A DNA stretch of 64,000 bases from the NCBI RefSeq assembly GCF_005860805.1, contig NZ_VCEJ01000005.1:1034682-1098681 (forward strand), in the 5' to 3' direction. This DNA comes from Dyadobacter luticola (GTDB lineage Bacteria; Bacteroidota; Bacteroidia; Cytophagales; Spirosomataceae). Under the pieces are notes generated by a model. The model was not told the DNA's origin and did no database searches. It worked only from the letters and a program-made list of their open reading frames with translations. The position numbers and the translations under genes are program-made. Positions 51,802 to 59,865 of the stretch are shown here, piece after piece (position 1 is the first letter of the stretch; the number at the start of each line of letters is the position of its first letter).

Positions 51802-52545
51802 ATGGAAAGGTTTAAAAGTAAAGTGGTGGTTATCACCGGTGGAAATAGCGGGATTGGATATGCCACTGCCAAAGAATTCAAGGCACAGGGGGCAACCGTG
51901 ATTATTACAGGAAAAAGGGAAGCTGCTTTGGACAAGGCTTCGAAGGAACTTGGTGTAGTCGGCAAGCTTACCGATCAGGCCAATATGCAGCATATTGACA
52001 GGCTGGTGGCAGAAATAAGCGATGCCTTCGGTAAAGTAGATGTTTTGTTTATAAATGCGGGTGTAGCCTTTTTTGCGCCAATTCAATTCACTTCAGAAGA
52101 TCAATTTGATACGATGGTCGATGTGAACTTCAAAGGCAGCTTTTTTACGCTTCAAAAATTTTTGCCTATTCTGATTGACGGCGCTTCTGTGATCTTCTTA
52201 ACCTCAGGCAATACTGCGTTGGCGATGGAGAACAGTTCTGTTTATTCTGCAAGTAAATCTGCAGTTGGTCATTTGGCGAAAATCGCAGCAAAAGAACTGG
52301 CTCCAAGAAAGATCCGGGTGAATACCGTAAATCCCGGACCGACTGAGACGGAGATGCAGGGCAAGTTCGGTATGGACGAAGCGACATTAAATGGAATGAA
52401 AACGCAGATCATCGGCCAGGTACCACTCAGGAAAATGGGTGTACCCGAGGATGTAGCTAAAATGGTCGCCTACCTTTCAGATGATAGTGTATCCTCATTT
52501 GTTACAGGAGGGGAATTTTTTATTGATGGTGGGATGGCATTGTGA
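51802..52545 (+). CDS. short-chain dehydrogenase/reductase
   Basis: A 247-residue classical SDR: cofactor motif TGGNSGIGYAT (residues 13-23), NAG in LFINAGVAFF, catalytic Ser (FLTSGNTA) and Tyr-x3-Lys (YSASKSA). The C-terminus ends in FVTGGEFFIDGGMAL, typical of the FabG-like group. It is cytoplasmic and acts on an unknown carbonyl or hydroxyl substrate. It is transcribed away from the HxlR regulator, with DoxX downstream (22-base gap). Confidence 0.92.
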   Translation: MERFKSKVVVITGGNSGIGYATAKEFKAQGATVIITGKREAALDKASKELGVVGKLTDQANMQHIDRLVAEISDAFGKVDVLFINAGVAFFAPIQFTSEDQFDTMVDVNFKGSFFTLQKFLPILIDGASVIFLTSGNTALAMENSSVYSASKSAVGHLAKIAAKELAPRKIRVNTVNPGPTETEMQGKFGMDEATLNGMKTQIIGQVPLRKMGVPEDVAKMVAYLSDDSVSSFVTGGEFFIDGGMAL

Positions 52546-52567
52546 ACCGGTTTTGACAGTCAGGAAA

Positions 52568-52933
52568 ATGACAACGAAGACAAGAAATATTCTGGCTTGG
52601 ATTTTGAGCGGAATCATTGGATTGATGCTTAGCGCGTCTGCGGTCGATAAAATAATAGGAAGTAGCCATGCGCTACAAATGGGTGCATCTTTCGGTCTCT
52701 CGACCGGAACCTATTCATTGCTGGGCATAGTAGAAATATTATCGGTAGCACTGTTTCTAAATCCCAGAACAGGGGTATTGGGAACACTACTTTTGTCGTC
52801 CTATCTAGGCGGCGCGATCGCTACTCATTTACAACACCAGCAGGGCATTTTATTCCCGGCAGTTATCGAAACTTTTGTTTGGATCACTGCCATAATCCGT
52901 TTTCCGGAATTAATACATAGAATTCAGAAGTAA
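52568..52933 (+). CDS. DoxX-family membrane protein
   Basis: A 121-residue protein with four membrane helices (ILAWILSGIIGLMLSASAVDK, TYSLLGIVEILSVALFL, GVLGTLLLSSYLGGAIATHL, FPAVIETFVWITAII), the layout of small DoxX proteins. Start at ATG 52568 (MTTKTRNILAW). DoxX-type proteins are linked to redox and thiol stress. It is in one transcript with the SDR. Confidence 0.88.
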   Translation: MTTKTRNILAWILSGIIGLMLSASAVDKIIGSSHALQMGASFGLSTGTYSLLGIVEILSVALFLNPRTGVLGTLLLSSYLGGAIATHLQHQQGILFPAVIETFVWITAIIRFPELIHRIQK

Positions 52934-53011
52934 CAAACATCCAGCTGTACATGGTCAATGATACCGTATTCCCCAATCGGGTTAACGGTATCAACATCTA
53001 GAGCCTTTCCT

Positions 53012-53392
53012 TTAAAATAGAATTTCCTTTAAATCTTGGTTTGAAAGCGGTTTAGGATAGAGCTTCTTAATCACCGGATAAGACCGAGCTTTAATCTTGT
53101 CGCTTGTATCTGTGGAGGATGTGATCATATATAGTTGGAATTTATCACTTGCAACAATATTTATTTGTTGCAATCTGTCTAAAAATTCCCATCCATTTAA
53201 AACGGGCATATTGATGTCCAAAAGTACAATAACATTATCGGCTACATTTTGTAGTTTTTCTATCACCGATAAACCTACCTCTCCATTATCGCATTGACGG
53301 CAACTAACTGAACTATCAATGTTATGTATCATTCTTTGGATGACCAATCTAACAATTGGGTCGTCATCGACAATAACAACAGTTATATTCAT
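53012..53392 (-). CDS. single-domain response regulator
   Basis: A 126-residue receiver: TVVIVDDDPIVRL, phospho-Asp in VIVLLDINMPVLNG (about residue 59), Ser/Thr in YMITSSTDTSD and Lys in LYPKPLSNQDL. No output domain. It lies 4 bases downstream of the 3' half of the PAS kinase gene and should be its partner; the insertion upstream may have silenced both. Confidence 0.9.
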   Translation of the reverse strand: MNITVVIVDDDPIVRLVIQRMIHNIDSSVSCRQCDNGEVGLSVIEKLQNVADNVIVLLDINMPVLNGWEFLDRLQQINIVASDKFQLYMITSSTDTSDKIKARSYPVIKKLYPKPLSNQDLKEILF

Positions 53393-53396
53393 TTTT

Positions 53397-54348
53397 TCAA
53401 GTTAAATGTTGCGCGTTTTCAACTACGTCCTTTATAATTTCATCCAACTCGTTAGCGGAATCTCTTAAATGTTTTAACCACATTAAAGTGTCATCCAGAT
53501 CTCTATTGTTATCATCAATAGCATTCATAATTGCGAGCATTCTCGCCAGGGGCGCCCGTACAATATGTGACTGAGTCCAGGCAATACTTTTTAGTTTTTC
53601 ATTCTGTGTTTCAATTTGTCGAATATATTCCAGTCTGCTTATCTCAAATTTTTTTCGCTCTGAGATATCATTCATAGCTCCTAACATACGAATAGGATTT
53701 CCTTTTTCATCTCTGATTATAATGCCCCTATCAATTACATTGGCAATAGTGCTGTCATTTTTTTGATAACGGTACTCGGAGATCCAGTTGGATTGGTTAG
53801 GATTCTCAATGGCTCCATAAATACTTTGTAACACCTGTTTCCGATCCTCAGGATGGATGTGATTTGTCCAGGACTTTAATGTTGGCGTGATCTTTTCAAC
53901 CTGGTATCCAAACAGATTACCGAAACCAGCTCCCCAATAAAGTGTATCCTCTAAAATATTCCAATCCCATATCGCATCATGGGTTGCCTCGGCGACTTTT
54001 TCAAAGCGTTCATTGGAGTGAAGCAAGCGTAGATCCGACTCCTTTCTCCGTGTAATGTCCTTAAAATAGACGGAAAGTCCGGCATTTGAAGGGTAAACCG
54101 TCACTTCGAGCCATACCTTCAATGCTGAATAAAACTCTTCAAAAGTCAAATTTTCCTGAGTTTTTGCGGCTTTGTGATACTGGCGATAAAAGTCAGTCTC
54201 TATTGCGTCAGGATATTCGTCCCAAAGGTTTTTACCAATGAGAGTGTCCCTTTTCCTGTGTAAAACCTTTTCGGTTTCCTTATTTAAATAGGTTAGTACC
54301 CAATCTTTGTTTACCGTGAAGAAAGCATCTCCAATGCTTTCCAGTATA
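53397..54348 (-). pseudogene. PAS sensor histidine kinase-like gene, 3' half (cut by the transposon)
   Basis: The open frame extends upstream of the TTG at 54149 to the element border: NILESIGDAFFTVNKDWVLT (a PAS domain), LIGKNLWDEYPDAIETDFYR, then a second PAS (HDAIWDWNILEDTLYWGAGF) with its PAC tail, and a phospho-acceptor-like helix with SIAWTQSHIVRAPLARML (His in the H-box). No ATPase domain follows; the protein ends at AQHLT, 4 bases before the receiver gene. Joined to the part at 58416-59162 through one copy of the target duplication the frame is continuous, and the ancestral protein is about 568 residues. Confidence 0.85.
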
Positions 54349-54356
54349 TTAATTTT
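54349..54356. repeat. 8-bp target site duplication, left copy
   Basis: TTAATTTT immediately precedes the left terminal repeat; the identical octamer follows the right repeat at 58408-58415. An 8-bp duplication is characteristic of IS1595-family insertions. Confidence 0.92.
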
Positions 54357-54380
54357 GGCAATGATATATCAATTTACACT
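54357..54380 (+). repeat. left terminal inverted repeat of the IS1595 element
   Basis: Twenty-four bases starting GGCAATGATATATCAATTTA and ending CACT; exact reverse complement of 58384-58407. The stop codon of the passenger membrane protein (TGA on the minus strand, 54371-54369) lies within it. Confidence 0.92.
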
Positions 54381-54755
54381 TCCAACAAATTTGTAAGCAA
54401 GTAAATACCCGCCAAAAATGCCGATAGTAGCGGTTACCGTTTCAAACTGTTTTGAAATTGGTTCATCGGACTTCATGAACAAATAGAAGCTAATGAGATT
54501 CATGACAATAAAAAAGCCTAAATAGAATGCTATAAGTCGTTTCTTATTTTTTCCGGGATATACCTCTGAACTGATAACAGATCCAAATGAAGCTCCAGTA
54601 ATTCCGGGAATGATCAATCCACCAAACCAGTTACCGGCTAGATTGAACAGATATGCATTTATCATGAAAATTATGACCATAGCAAATATGTGTATTGGTA
54701 TAAACGTGATGTATCTTATTAATTTACCAGTTGTTGTCTCAAAAAAAGGGCTCAT
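54369..54755 (-). CDS. passenger membrane protein
   Basis: A 128-residue protein with four hydrophobic helices (YITFIPIHIFAMVIIFMINAY, NWFGGLIIPGITGASFGSVI, LIAFYLGFFIVMNLISFYLF, TATIGIFGGYLLAYKFVG) and short loops. No family is recognised. Its last codons and stop fall inside the left terminal repeat, so the gene moves as an integral part of the element. It is divergent from the transposase gene. Confidence 0.75.
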   Translation of the reverse strand: MSPFFETTTGKLIRYITFIPIHIFAMVIIFMINAYLFNLAGNWFGGLIIPGITGASFGSVISSEVYPGKNKKRLIAFYLGFFIVMNLISFYLFMKSDEPISKQFETVTATIGIFGGYLLAYKFVGSVN

Positions 54756-54846
54756 ATTTAGGAAAATTAAGTGTAAAATACTTCTCAGAAGATTAGGTTT
54801 AGTGTAAATTTCTTCTTATCTTTATATCAGTTAACTCATTGATATT

Positions 54847-55761
54847 ATGATAGGTGAATTCAAAAGTATACTTGATTTGGTGAAAGCCTTTCCTACGGAA
54901 CAGGATTGTATAAACCATCTTGAAAGGCTTCGTTGGAACGGAACAGTGGTATCTCCGTTTGACGAAAATTCAAAGGTTTATAATTGTTCTGGCAATCGGT
55001 ATAAATGCAAGAATACCGGGAAATACTTCAACGTTAAAGTTGGGACTATTTTTGAAGATACCAAAATCCCTTTGATCAAGTGGTTTATGGCTTTATATAT
55101 CTTTTCTAGCCATAAAAAGGGTATTTCGTCCCATCAACTTGCAAAGGACATAGACGTTACTCAAAAGACCGCTTGGTTCTTATTGCATCGATTGAGATAT
55201 GCTTTCGACCATCCAGATTTTAAGCAAGCATTAGAAGATACGGTTGAGGTCGATGAGACCTATATTGGCGGTCAGGAAAAGAATAAACACGAATGGAAAA
55301 AGGTTGAGGGAACGCAAGGTCGAAGTACTAAGACCAAAAAGCCTGTCTTAGGTATGTTACAGAGAGGCGGTTTCATAATCACTCAGGTAGTCCCAGATAC
55401 AAAACAGGCAACTATTGAGCCGGTAATAGAATCCAGTGTAAAATGTAATGCAGTTGTCATGACTGATGAATGGAAAGCGTATGATAAGCTAAATCAGAAG
55501 TTCAACCACGAAAGGGTAAACCACGGAACAAAGCAATTTGTAAACGGTATGGCTCATACGAACGGGGTAGAAAATTTCTGGAGCCACTTAAAACGAGGTA
55601 TTGACGGCATATACCATTGGGTGAGTGTTGGACATCTCCAGTCATACGTTGACGAGTTTGCTTACAGATATAACACCCGAAAATATACCACATCCCAACG
55701 ATTTAATGTAGCTTTGGGTAATATGACAGGTCGTTTGACCTATAAAGAGCTTATTTCATGA
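54847..55761 (+). CDS. IS1595-family (ISXO2-like) transposase
   Basis: A 304-residue transposase. The N-terminal part carries a degenerate zinc ribbon (YNCSGNRYKCKNTGKYF) and the helical segment KVGTIFEDTKIPLIKWFMAL. The catalytic core has the first Asp in VDETYIGG, the second in VMTDEWKAYD and the third residue in HTNGVENFWSHLKRG (Asn, as is common in this family). It cuts and joins the 24-bp ends of the element. Its TGA overlaps the ATG of the next small ORF. TATCTTTA 25 bases upstream is a near -7 box. Confidence 0.93.
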   Translation: MIGEFKSILDLVKAFPTEQDCINHLERLRWNGTVVSPFDENSKVYNCSGNRYKCKNTGKYFNVKVGTIFEDTKIPLIKWFMALYIFSSHKKGISSHQLAKDIDVTQKTAWFLLHRLRYAFDHPDFKQALEDTVEVDETYIGGQEKNKHEWKKVEGTQGRSTKTKKPVLGMLQRGGFIITQVVPDTKQATIEPVIESSVKCNAVVMTDEWKAYDKLNQKFNHERVNHGTKQFVNGMAHTNGVENFWSHLKRGIDGIYHWVSVGHLQSYVDEFAYRYNTRKYTTSQRFNVALGNMTGRLTYKELIS

Positions 55762-55907
55762 AAGTAGCTGATAAAGAGACGGTAAAGAAGAGAAAGGTAA
55801 AAGTGATAGGCAAGGAAAAATCTGAACCAGAAGTAATGCTGAGAGCAGAGTTTGACGGAAAATTAATTGCTTTAATGAAGGTCAAACCACCGCAGAAGGA
55901 CTTGTAA
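55758..55907 (+). CDS. 49-residue basic ORF coupled to the transposase
   Basis: ATGA overlap: its ATG (55758) shares bases with the transposase TGA (55759-55761). The product MKVADKETVKKRKVKVIGKE... is Lys-rich in the first half and ends in VKPPQKDL. The tight overlap and in-element position suggest a small accessory protein of transposition or its control. No family is recognised. Confidence 0.55.
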   Translation: MKVADKETVKKRKVKVIGKEKSEPEVMLRAEFDGKLIALMKVKPPQKDL

Positions 55908-55928
55908 AGCTGTGTAAGTCATGTTCAT

Positions 55929-56351
55929 CTATTTGATAATTAGTCGTGAACAGTCACATAGCTTTATAATATTTGTTCTACTCGCTTCACAGCTATCGAC
56001 AGCTAAGTACAAATTTCTAGCGTTGTTTGCATCAGCCTTAAATGATTCCAGGGACGGATACTTATGCATTTGCTCTTGGTATTTCTCAGATACCTTGATA
56101 TGCCACCTCACGTCTTCACTAACAAATACAAAACCTGCATCGTTGTAAGGCTTTTTGATCAAGTAGTCTGCCGCCCCACCTTCAACGAATACTCCATCAG
56201 CATCAAAGTAATCATATGATTTTGAAGTTGGTCTAACTGTATCAGGTACGCTAGAAAACATCGAATCATTACCAGCAGTTTTTGAATTACTGGAACATGA
56301 GAATTGTAAACCAAAGGAAAGGGTTGCTAAGAGGTAAAATATCCGGTTCAT
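55929..56351 (-). CDS. passenger lipoprotein of unknown function
   Basis: A 140-residue protein with a lipoprotein signal (YLLATLSFGLQFSCSS, Cys at about 19) and a mature part containing YDYFDADGVFVEGGAADYLI and two further Cys near the C-terminus (CEAS, CDCS). It is not a family I recognise. It is probably anchored in the outer membrane and travels with the element. Confidence 0.7.
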   Translation of the reverse strand: MNRIFYLLATLSFGLQFSCSSNSKTAGNDSMFSSVPDTVRPTSKSYDYFDADGVFVEGGAADYLIKKPYNDAGFVFVSEDVRWHIKVSEKYQEQMHKYPSLESFKADANNARNLYLAVDSCEASRTNIIKLCDCSRLIIK

Positions 56352-56465
56352 ACTTGCATAAAGGGCGTTTATGATGCCGTAAAGCTAGAAATCTTAACCC
56401 TCATCAAAGTTTCATTTTAGAACTATCCGGATTTATTTAGAACTTAGGGCAAAAAAAATGATTTA

Positions 56466-56825
56466 ATGGAGATAGGGGAAAAAATCAAAAAGATTCGTGA
56501 GCTTAAAAATTACACTCAGGACTACATGGCTCAAAAGCTGGAAATGACTCAGGCCGGGTATGGCAAGCTCGAAAGGAACGAATCTGATCTTTCCTATCAG
56601 AAACTGGAAAAGATCGCTGAAGTGCTGAAAGTCAGCGTAGAAGACATCATCAACTTCAATGAAAAGATGATCTTCAATGTCATGCATAATCAGACCGGGA
56701 ATGGATATGTGGTGAACAATGGCCTATCCGAACAAGAACGCAAGCTATATGAGCAGATTATTCAGCAGCAGAAAGAAGAAATAGAATTTTTGAGGAAATT
56801 CATTGACCAATTTCAATCTAGGTAA
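56466..56825 (+). CDS. passenger XRE-family regulator
   Basis: A 119-residue protein: HTH_3 domain at residues 3-60 (KIRELKNYTQDYMAQKLEMT) and a C-terminal coiled coil (ERKLYEQIIQQQKEEIEFLR). It has the same design as the chromosomal gene at 1967-2395. It probably controls expression of the element's own genes. The next gene starts 4 bases after its stop. Confidence 0.88.
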   Translation: MEIGEKIKKIRELKNYTQDYMAQKLEMTQAGYGKLERNESDLSYQKLEKIAEVLKVSVEDIINFNEKMIFNVMHNQTGNGYVVNNGLSEQERKLYEQIIQQQKEEIEFLRKFIDQFQSR

Positions 56826-56829
56826 CCTA

Positions 56830-57087
56830 ATGGAGGAAAGAGAACCAACTGATTTGGAGAAAGAAGCCGAAAATTATTTCGACCGAAATATAAGCTTACA
56901 ACGAGGGAATGGATTTGGATATGATCATTATAAATTCATCGGAACATCTAAAAGTAGTGTCGATACAGCAGTTCTTAGAAAATTCAAATCAAAGGCTACC
57001 AGAACATATCCTTTAAAACAACTTTTGGATTTTTACAAAGAGCAAGACCTTAAGGTTCAAAAGCTTCGTGACAAGGCAAAAGAGTAA
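56830..57087 (+). CDS. passenger hypothetical protein, 85 residues
   Basis: Starts MEEREPTDLEKEAENYFDRN from ATG 56830, directly behind the XRE gene, which suggests one transcript. It is charged, soluble and ends in a helix (LDFYKEQDLKVQKLRDKAKE). The start at 56803 would overlap the XRE gene. No family is recognised. Its end overlaps the convergent 84-residue frame by 38 bases. Confidence 0.6.
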   Translation: MEEREPTDLEKEAENYFDRNISLQRGNGFGYDHYKFIGTSKSSVDTAVLRKFKSKATRTYPLKQLLDFYKEQDLKVQKLRDKAKE

Positions 57088-57304
57088 TCCAATATGTTCC
57101 ACAATACATAGACAATATGTGAAGTATATCGATTTTATCTTCAAATGATATTTTAGATTCGTCCTCACTAATAAGGGTTTTTAATGAATCCAAAAAGTGT
57201 TGCCGTTCTTCAATCGAAGATGGAAGGTTCTCCTTAATCTGAGCTATAAGGTTCTCATAGTACAATTTTCTATCATTTTTAGTATTCGAAGTATCCATAT
57301 ACAA
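57050..57304 (-). CDS. passenger hypothetical protein, 84 residues
   Basis: The frame MYMDTSNTKNDRKLYYENLI continues as an all-helical charged protein (ENLPSSIEERQHFLDSLKTL). No signal, membrane segment or known motif. It is followed convergently by the XRE operon end; upstream is the terminator at 57342. Coding status is moderately supported by composition. Confidence 0.5.
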   Translation of the reverse strand: MYMDTSNTKNDRKLYYENLIAQIKENLPSSIEERQHFLDSLKTLISEDESKISFEDKIDILHILSMYCGTYWITLLPCHEAFEP

Positions 57305-57341
57305 TATTCGTTTTCTATAAATATGGACAAATCCGAAAAGT

Positions 57342-57372
57342 AAAGACCACCGTTGTTAGCAGTGGTCTTTTT
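57342..57372. terminator. rho-independent terminator (bidirectional)
   Basis: AAAGACCAC (57342-57350) pairs with GTGGTCTTT (57362-57370) around CGTTGTTAGCA, followed by more T. The A-run on one side and T-run on the other allow action in both directions. Confidence 0.7.
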
Positions 57373-57454
57373 TCATGCGTTACCGCTTAATAGTCAGTTG
57401 TGATATAAGAACAAAAGTTTGCACTTTTCTGGCTCACTTAAACTTTCTCGTGTC

Positions 57455-57604
57455 ATGGCTAAAGTAGCACCTTTTCATTCCACTAAGCAGTATGTGCATC
57501 ACAACAACGATAGGTGTACAGAGGGTAACAACATTGAAAGAGAAAATCTTCGGTCTGGTACTGGTGATAAGCCACTCTGTAATCGTTGCGCTGGACTGTC
57601 TTAA
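57455..57604 (+). CDS. 49-residue Cys-containing small protein
   Basis: From ATG 57455 the product starts MAKVAPFHSTKQYVHHNNDR and contains CTEGNNIE, then ends in GDKPLCNRCAGLS. The two Cys clusters and His residues suggest a small zinc-binding fold. It lies between two terminators as an independent unit in the element. Similar short proteins with the HHNNDxCTEGNNIE pattern seem common in Bacteroidota, but no function is known to me. Confidence 0.6.
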   Translation: MAKVAPFHSTKQYVHHNNDRCTEGNNIERENLRSGTGDKPLCNRCAGLS

Positions 57605-57620
57605 TTCACTTCATTAACAA

Positions 57621-57651
57621 AAAGCCCTACCCGAACTATCAGGAGGGCTTT
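57621..57651 (+). terminator. rho-independent terminator
   Basis: AAAGCCCT (57621-57628) pairs with AGGGCTTT (57644-57651), loop ACCCGAACTATCAGG. It lies 17 bases after the 49-residue gene and can also serve the convergent DUF4145 gene. Confidence 0.7.
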
Positions 57652-57677
57652 GCTAAGATTGAGTGTTTCAAGGCATA

Positions 57678-58325
57678 TCAATCTGGCATGTCAAGTTGAA
57701 AGCTTTTGGTTAATTCTTCCATTTCAATCCAATGGACAGTCAAATCGATAAGCTTTTTCAAATCTTCTAAATTTTTGCCTTGCCATTTCTTGACATAGTG
57801 CGTTTCATCATTGCCAAGCCATACGGCTCGCTTTGCTACTGCCTTGATCTTCTCATCTGCCACAAACTCACCAATACATTGAGCCAACAGCTTCCCCTCA
57901 ATAATTAGCTCTTTTCCCGGATGATTAATTTTAGCATAGTCCTTTATCAAGAATTCAAGAGCTTTTCGGTACCCTACACCGCAAATTTCTAGCAAATCGT
58001 GCTGCTCTGCAAAATAAGCCTCATTGTAAATAGTTGAAAATGAAGGAGATATACCGTTAATCTGCTCATTAAATTTTTTCGTAATTACATTGCCAATTGA
58101 GGTTTTCCTCGTAAAAAGCCAACACTCGCTTGCTGTAACATATTCATAATAAGCTATAAACGTTTCATGGCAATTTTCAGACGGACACTGCATAAAAACC
58201 CAAATCTTTCTAAAATGCCTACGATTTGACAGTGATATAGGCGTAATCTTGTTATGGCAAAAAGGACATTCATCGGGTAGACCGTTAAGCTCAATCATTT
58301 CGCCTTGGGAGTCCTGAATATACAT
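57678..58325 (-). CDS. passenger DUF4145 protein with zinc-binding Cys pairs
   Basis: A 215-residue cytoplasmic protein: N-terminal Cys pairs (CPFC near residue 20, CPSENC near residue 48) that look like a zinc site, and a C-terminal helical domain of DUF4145 type (LEICGVGYRKALEFLIKDYA, WLGNDETHYVKKW). DUF4145 domains occur in restriction and other defence proteins, and are HEPN-like in fold. It lies at the right end of the element, its start 58 bases inside the right repeat. A defence role is possible but not shown. Confidence 0.8.
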   Translation of the reverse strand: MYIQDSQGEMIELNGLPDECPFCHNKITPISLSNRRHFRKIWVFMQCPSENCHETFIAYYEYVTASECWLFTRKTSIGNVITKKFNEQINGISPSFSTIYNEAYFAEQHDLLEICGVGYRKALEFLIKDYAKINHPGKELIIEGKLLAQCIGEFVADEKIKAVAKRAVWLGNDETHYVKKWQGKNLEDLKKLIDLTVHWIEMEELTKSFQLDMPD

Positions 58326-58383
58326 CTTACATAGTAATTAGTGGTGATTCTTAAAGCTGCTCAGGTAGTAAATCTAACATTAT

Positions 58384-58407
58384 AGTGTAAATTGATATAT
58401 CATTGCC
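58384..58407 (-). repeat. right terminal inverted repeat of the IS1595 element
   Basis: Exact reverse complement of 54357-54380 over 24 bases. The interrupted sensor gene reads into this repeat for a few codons (KAMIYQFTL) before stopping. Confidence 0.92.
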
Positions 58408-58415
58408 TTAATTTT
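58408..58415. repeat. 8-bp target site duplication, right copy
   Basis: TTAATTTT, identical to 54349-54356. Confidence 0.92.
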
Positions 58416-59162
58416 TTCCTGATAGGCTTTGTCGAGTTGTTCTGCGACCTGCTTTCGTTCATCTATATTCTTAAAGTATGCTGATATGCCACCCTGCGAT
58501 GGATAAGCATTTATTTCATACCATTTTCCATCCCCCGGATAACAGTATTCGAAGGATTCTTTCTTTTTTGAACGGGCAACTTTTTGATAAATTTTCCGAA
58601 TGATGGTATCTGTACTTTCTGGGAATAGCTCCCAAATATTTTTGCCCAAAACATCATCAGCCTTTTTTAAGAGCAGGTTCTCAGCTTCTTTATTAAAATA
58701 AGTAAATTTCCAATTTTTATCCACTGCATAAAAAGCGTCGGATATACTTTCCAATATCTCGCGCATCTGAAGCGCTAGCAACTTGGAACTATGAATATCC
58801 TGAAAACTGCCATATATTCGTCGGCATTTCCCGTGAATCATTTCAATATTTCCAATAGCCCGAATCCATCGTTCTTTCTTTTTTTTGGTAACTATTACAG
58901 CTTCAAAGTCAAACGCGGCGCCCGTCTCAATACTTTTTAATATGATCTCACTTACAATTGATTGATAATCATTTCGGTAAAAACTAAGGGCTGTTTCTAA
59001 ATTAGGAATGAACGTTTTTGGATTTGTTTCGTGCAGTTCGTGAACCATAGTTGACCAGTAAATTTTGTCATTTACTACATCAAGTTCCCAACTTCCAATT
59101 TTAGCCAATCTTGAAGCCTGTTGGAAAAACACATCATTAAAGTCATATTTATTTTCTTCCAT
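58416..59162 (-). pseudogene. PAS sensor histidine kinase-like gene, 5' half (cut by the transposon)
   Basis: From ATG 59162 (MEENKYDFNDVFFQQASRLA) the frame encodes two PAS domains: one near residues 15-130 (GSWELDVVNDKIYWSTMVHE) and one near 135-245 (ESISDAFYAVDKNWKFTYFN ... YFKNIDERKQ). After QEKI it enters the element and stops in KAMIYQFTL. The second PAS resembles the third, encoded beyond the element, pointing to domain duplication. A truncated two-PAS protein of 260 residues may still be made, but it cannot signal through the phospho-acceptor helix. Confidence 0.85.
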
Positions 59163-59352
59163 ATCTCAACTTTTTTCGCCATGCCTCTTCATACTTGAAA
59201 TAACGGTGTCCGGCCTAATCGATGTACAATTCTAGGCAAGGCTGTCTGCGAGCTGATATTAGAGAGATTCTAACCGTTGCCGGTTAAACTTATCAACAAA
59301 CACTCCAAGCCGGAGATTGACCGTCTGTTAAGTTCGAAAGAAAACTTCAGGA

Positions 59353-59865
59353 TTACATGGGCCCGATCAGCTCCACAAATGTTCCATCCGGATCTTGGAC
59401 CAGCACGAAGTGTGAATCTTTTGTCAGAGGCGTAGGCGTGTTGCCCAGAAAAGTCACGTTTTGTTCCTTTAGCCTGTCAATGATCGGTTTTAAGGATTTG
59501 ACCTGAATGGTGATATACTGCAGACCTGTATCGTCCTGAATGAATTTTGGTTTTGGATGATCTACTTTATTTCCAAAACTCATCAGTTTCCAATCGGTGC
59601 CTTCTGGGCTGTTTTCCAGTTTGAGAATGTTTACATCGACCGCTTCACCACCTGTTAAACCGCCTCTTTTACCGAATTCTGCATTGATCGTGAAATTTCC
59701 GGTTTTGATCATGCCGATCCCCTTTATATAGAAATCCAATGAGCGTTGCATGTCTGCAACCACGACGCCGACGCCGATGGATTTACTTGTAAAATTGGAT
59801 TGTGCGTGAACCAGCCTCCCAAAGAGGAGCGTAGTAAGGATTAACAGATTTTTGAAAGTGGACAT
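59353..59865 (-). CDS. secreted VOC-superfamily protein
   Basis: A 170-residue protein with a signal peptide (LLILTTLLFGRLVHAQ) and one vicinal oxygen chelate domain: VGVVVADMQRSLDFYIKGIG and, at the end, LVQDPDGTFVELIGP, with Glu as a likely metal ligand. Exported VOC proteins are less common than cytoplasmic ones; the reaction is unknown. Its start is 190 bases upstream of the kinase gene start region on the same strand. Confidence 0.88.
   Translation of the reverse strand: MSTFKNLLILTTLLFGRLVHAQSNFTSKSIGVGVVVADMQRSLDFYIKGIGMIKTGNFTINAEFGKRGGLTGGEAVDVNILKLENSPEGTDWKLMSFGNKVDHPKPKFIQDDTGLQYITIQVKSLKPIIDRLKEQNVTFLGNTPTPLTKDSHFVLVQDPDGTFVELIGPM

Larger units (their letters stand above)
54357..58407. 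mobile_element. IS1595-family element with passenger genes (4,051 bp)
   Basis: The element is bounded by perfect 24-bp inverted repeats (outer end GGCAATGATATATCAATTTA) and by the 8-bp direct duplication TTAATTTT. Inside are an ISXO2-like transposase (54847-55761), a coupled small ORF, and passenger genes: a four-helix membrane protein, a lipoprotein, an XRE regulator, an 85-residue protein, an 84-residue protein, a 49-residue Cys protein and a DUF4145 protein. Passenger-carrying members are known in the IS1595 family. It lies inside a PAS sensor gene, which it splits. Perfect ends and duplication mean a recent insertion. Confidence 0.93.

Noticed and set aside
53397..59162. Two separate PAS sensor genes
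   Set aside because: The halves join in frame across the transposon and its target duplication, so they are one interrupted gene.
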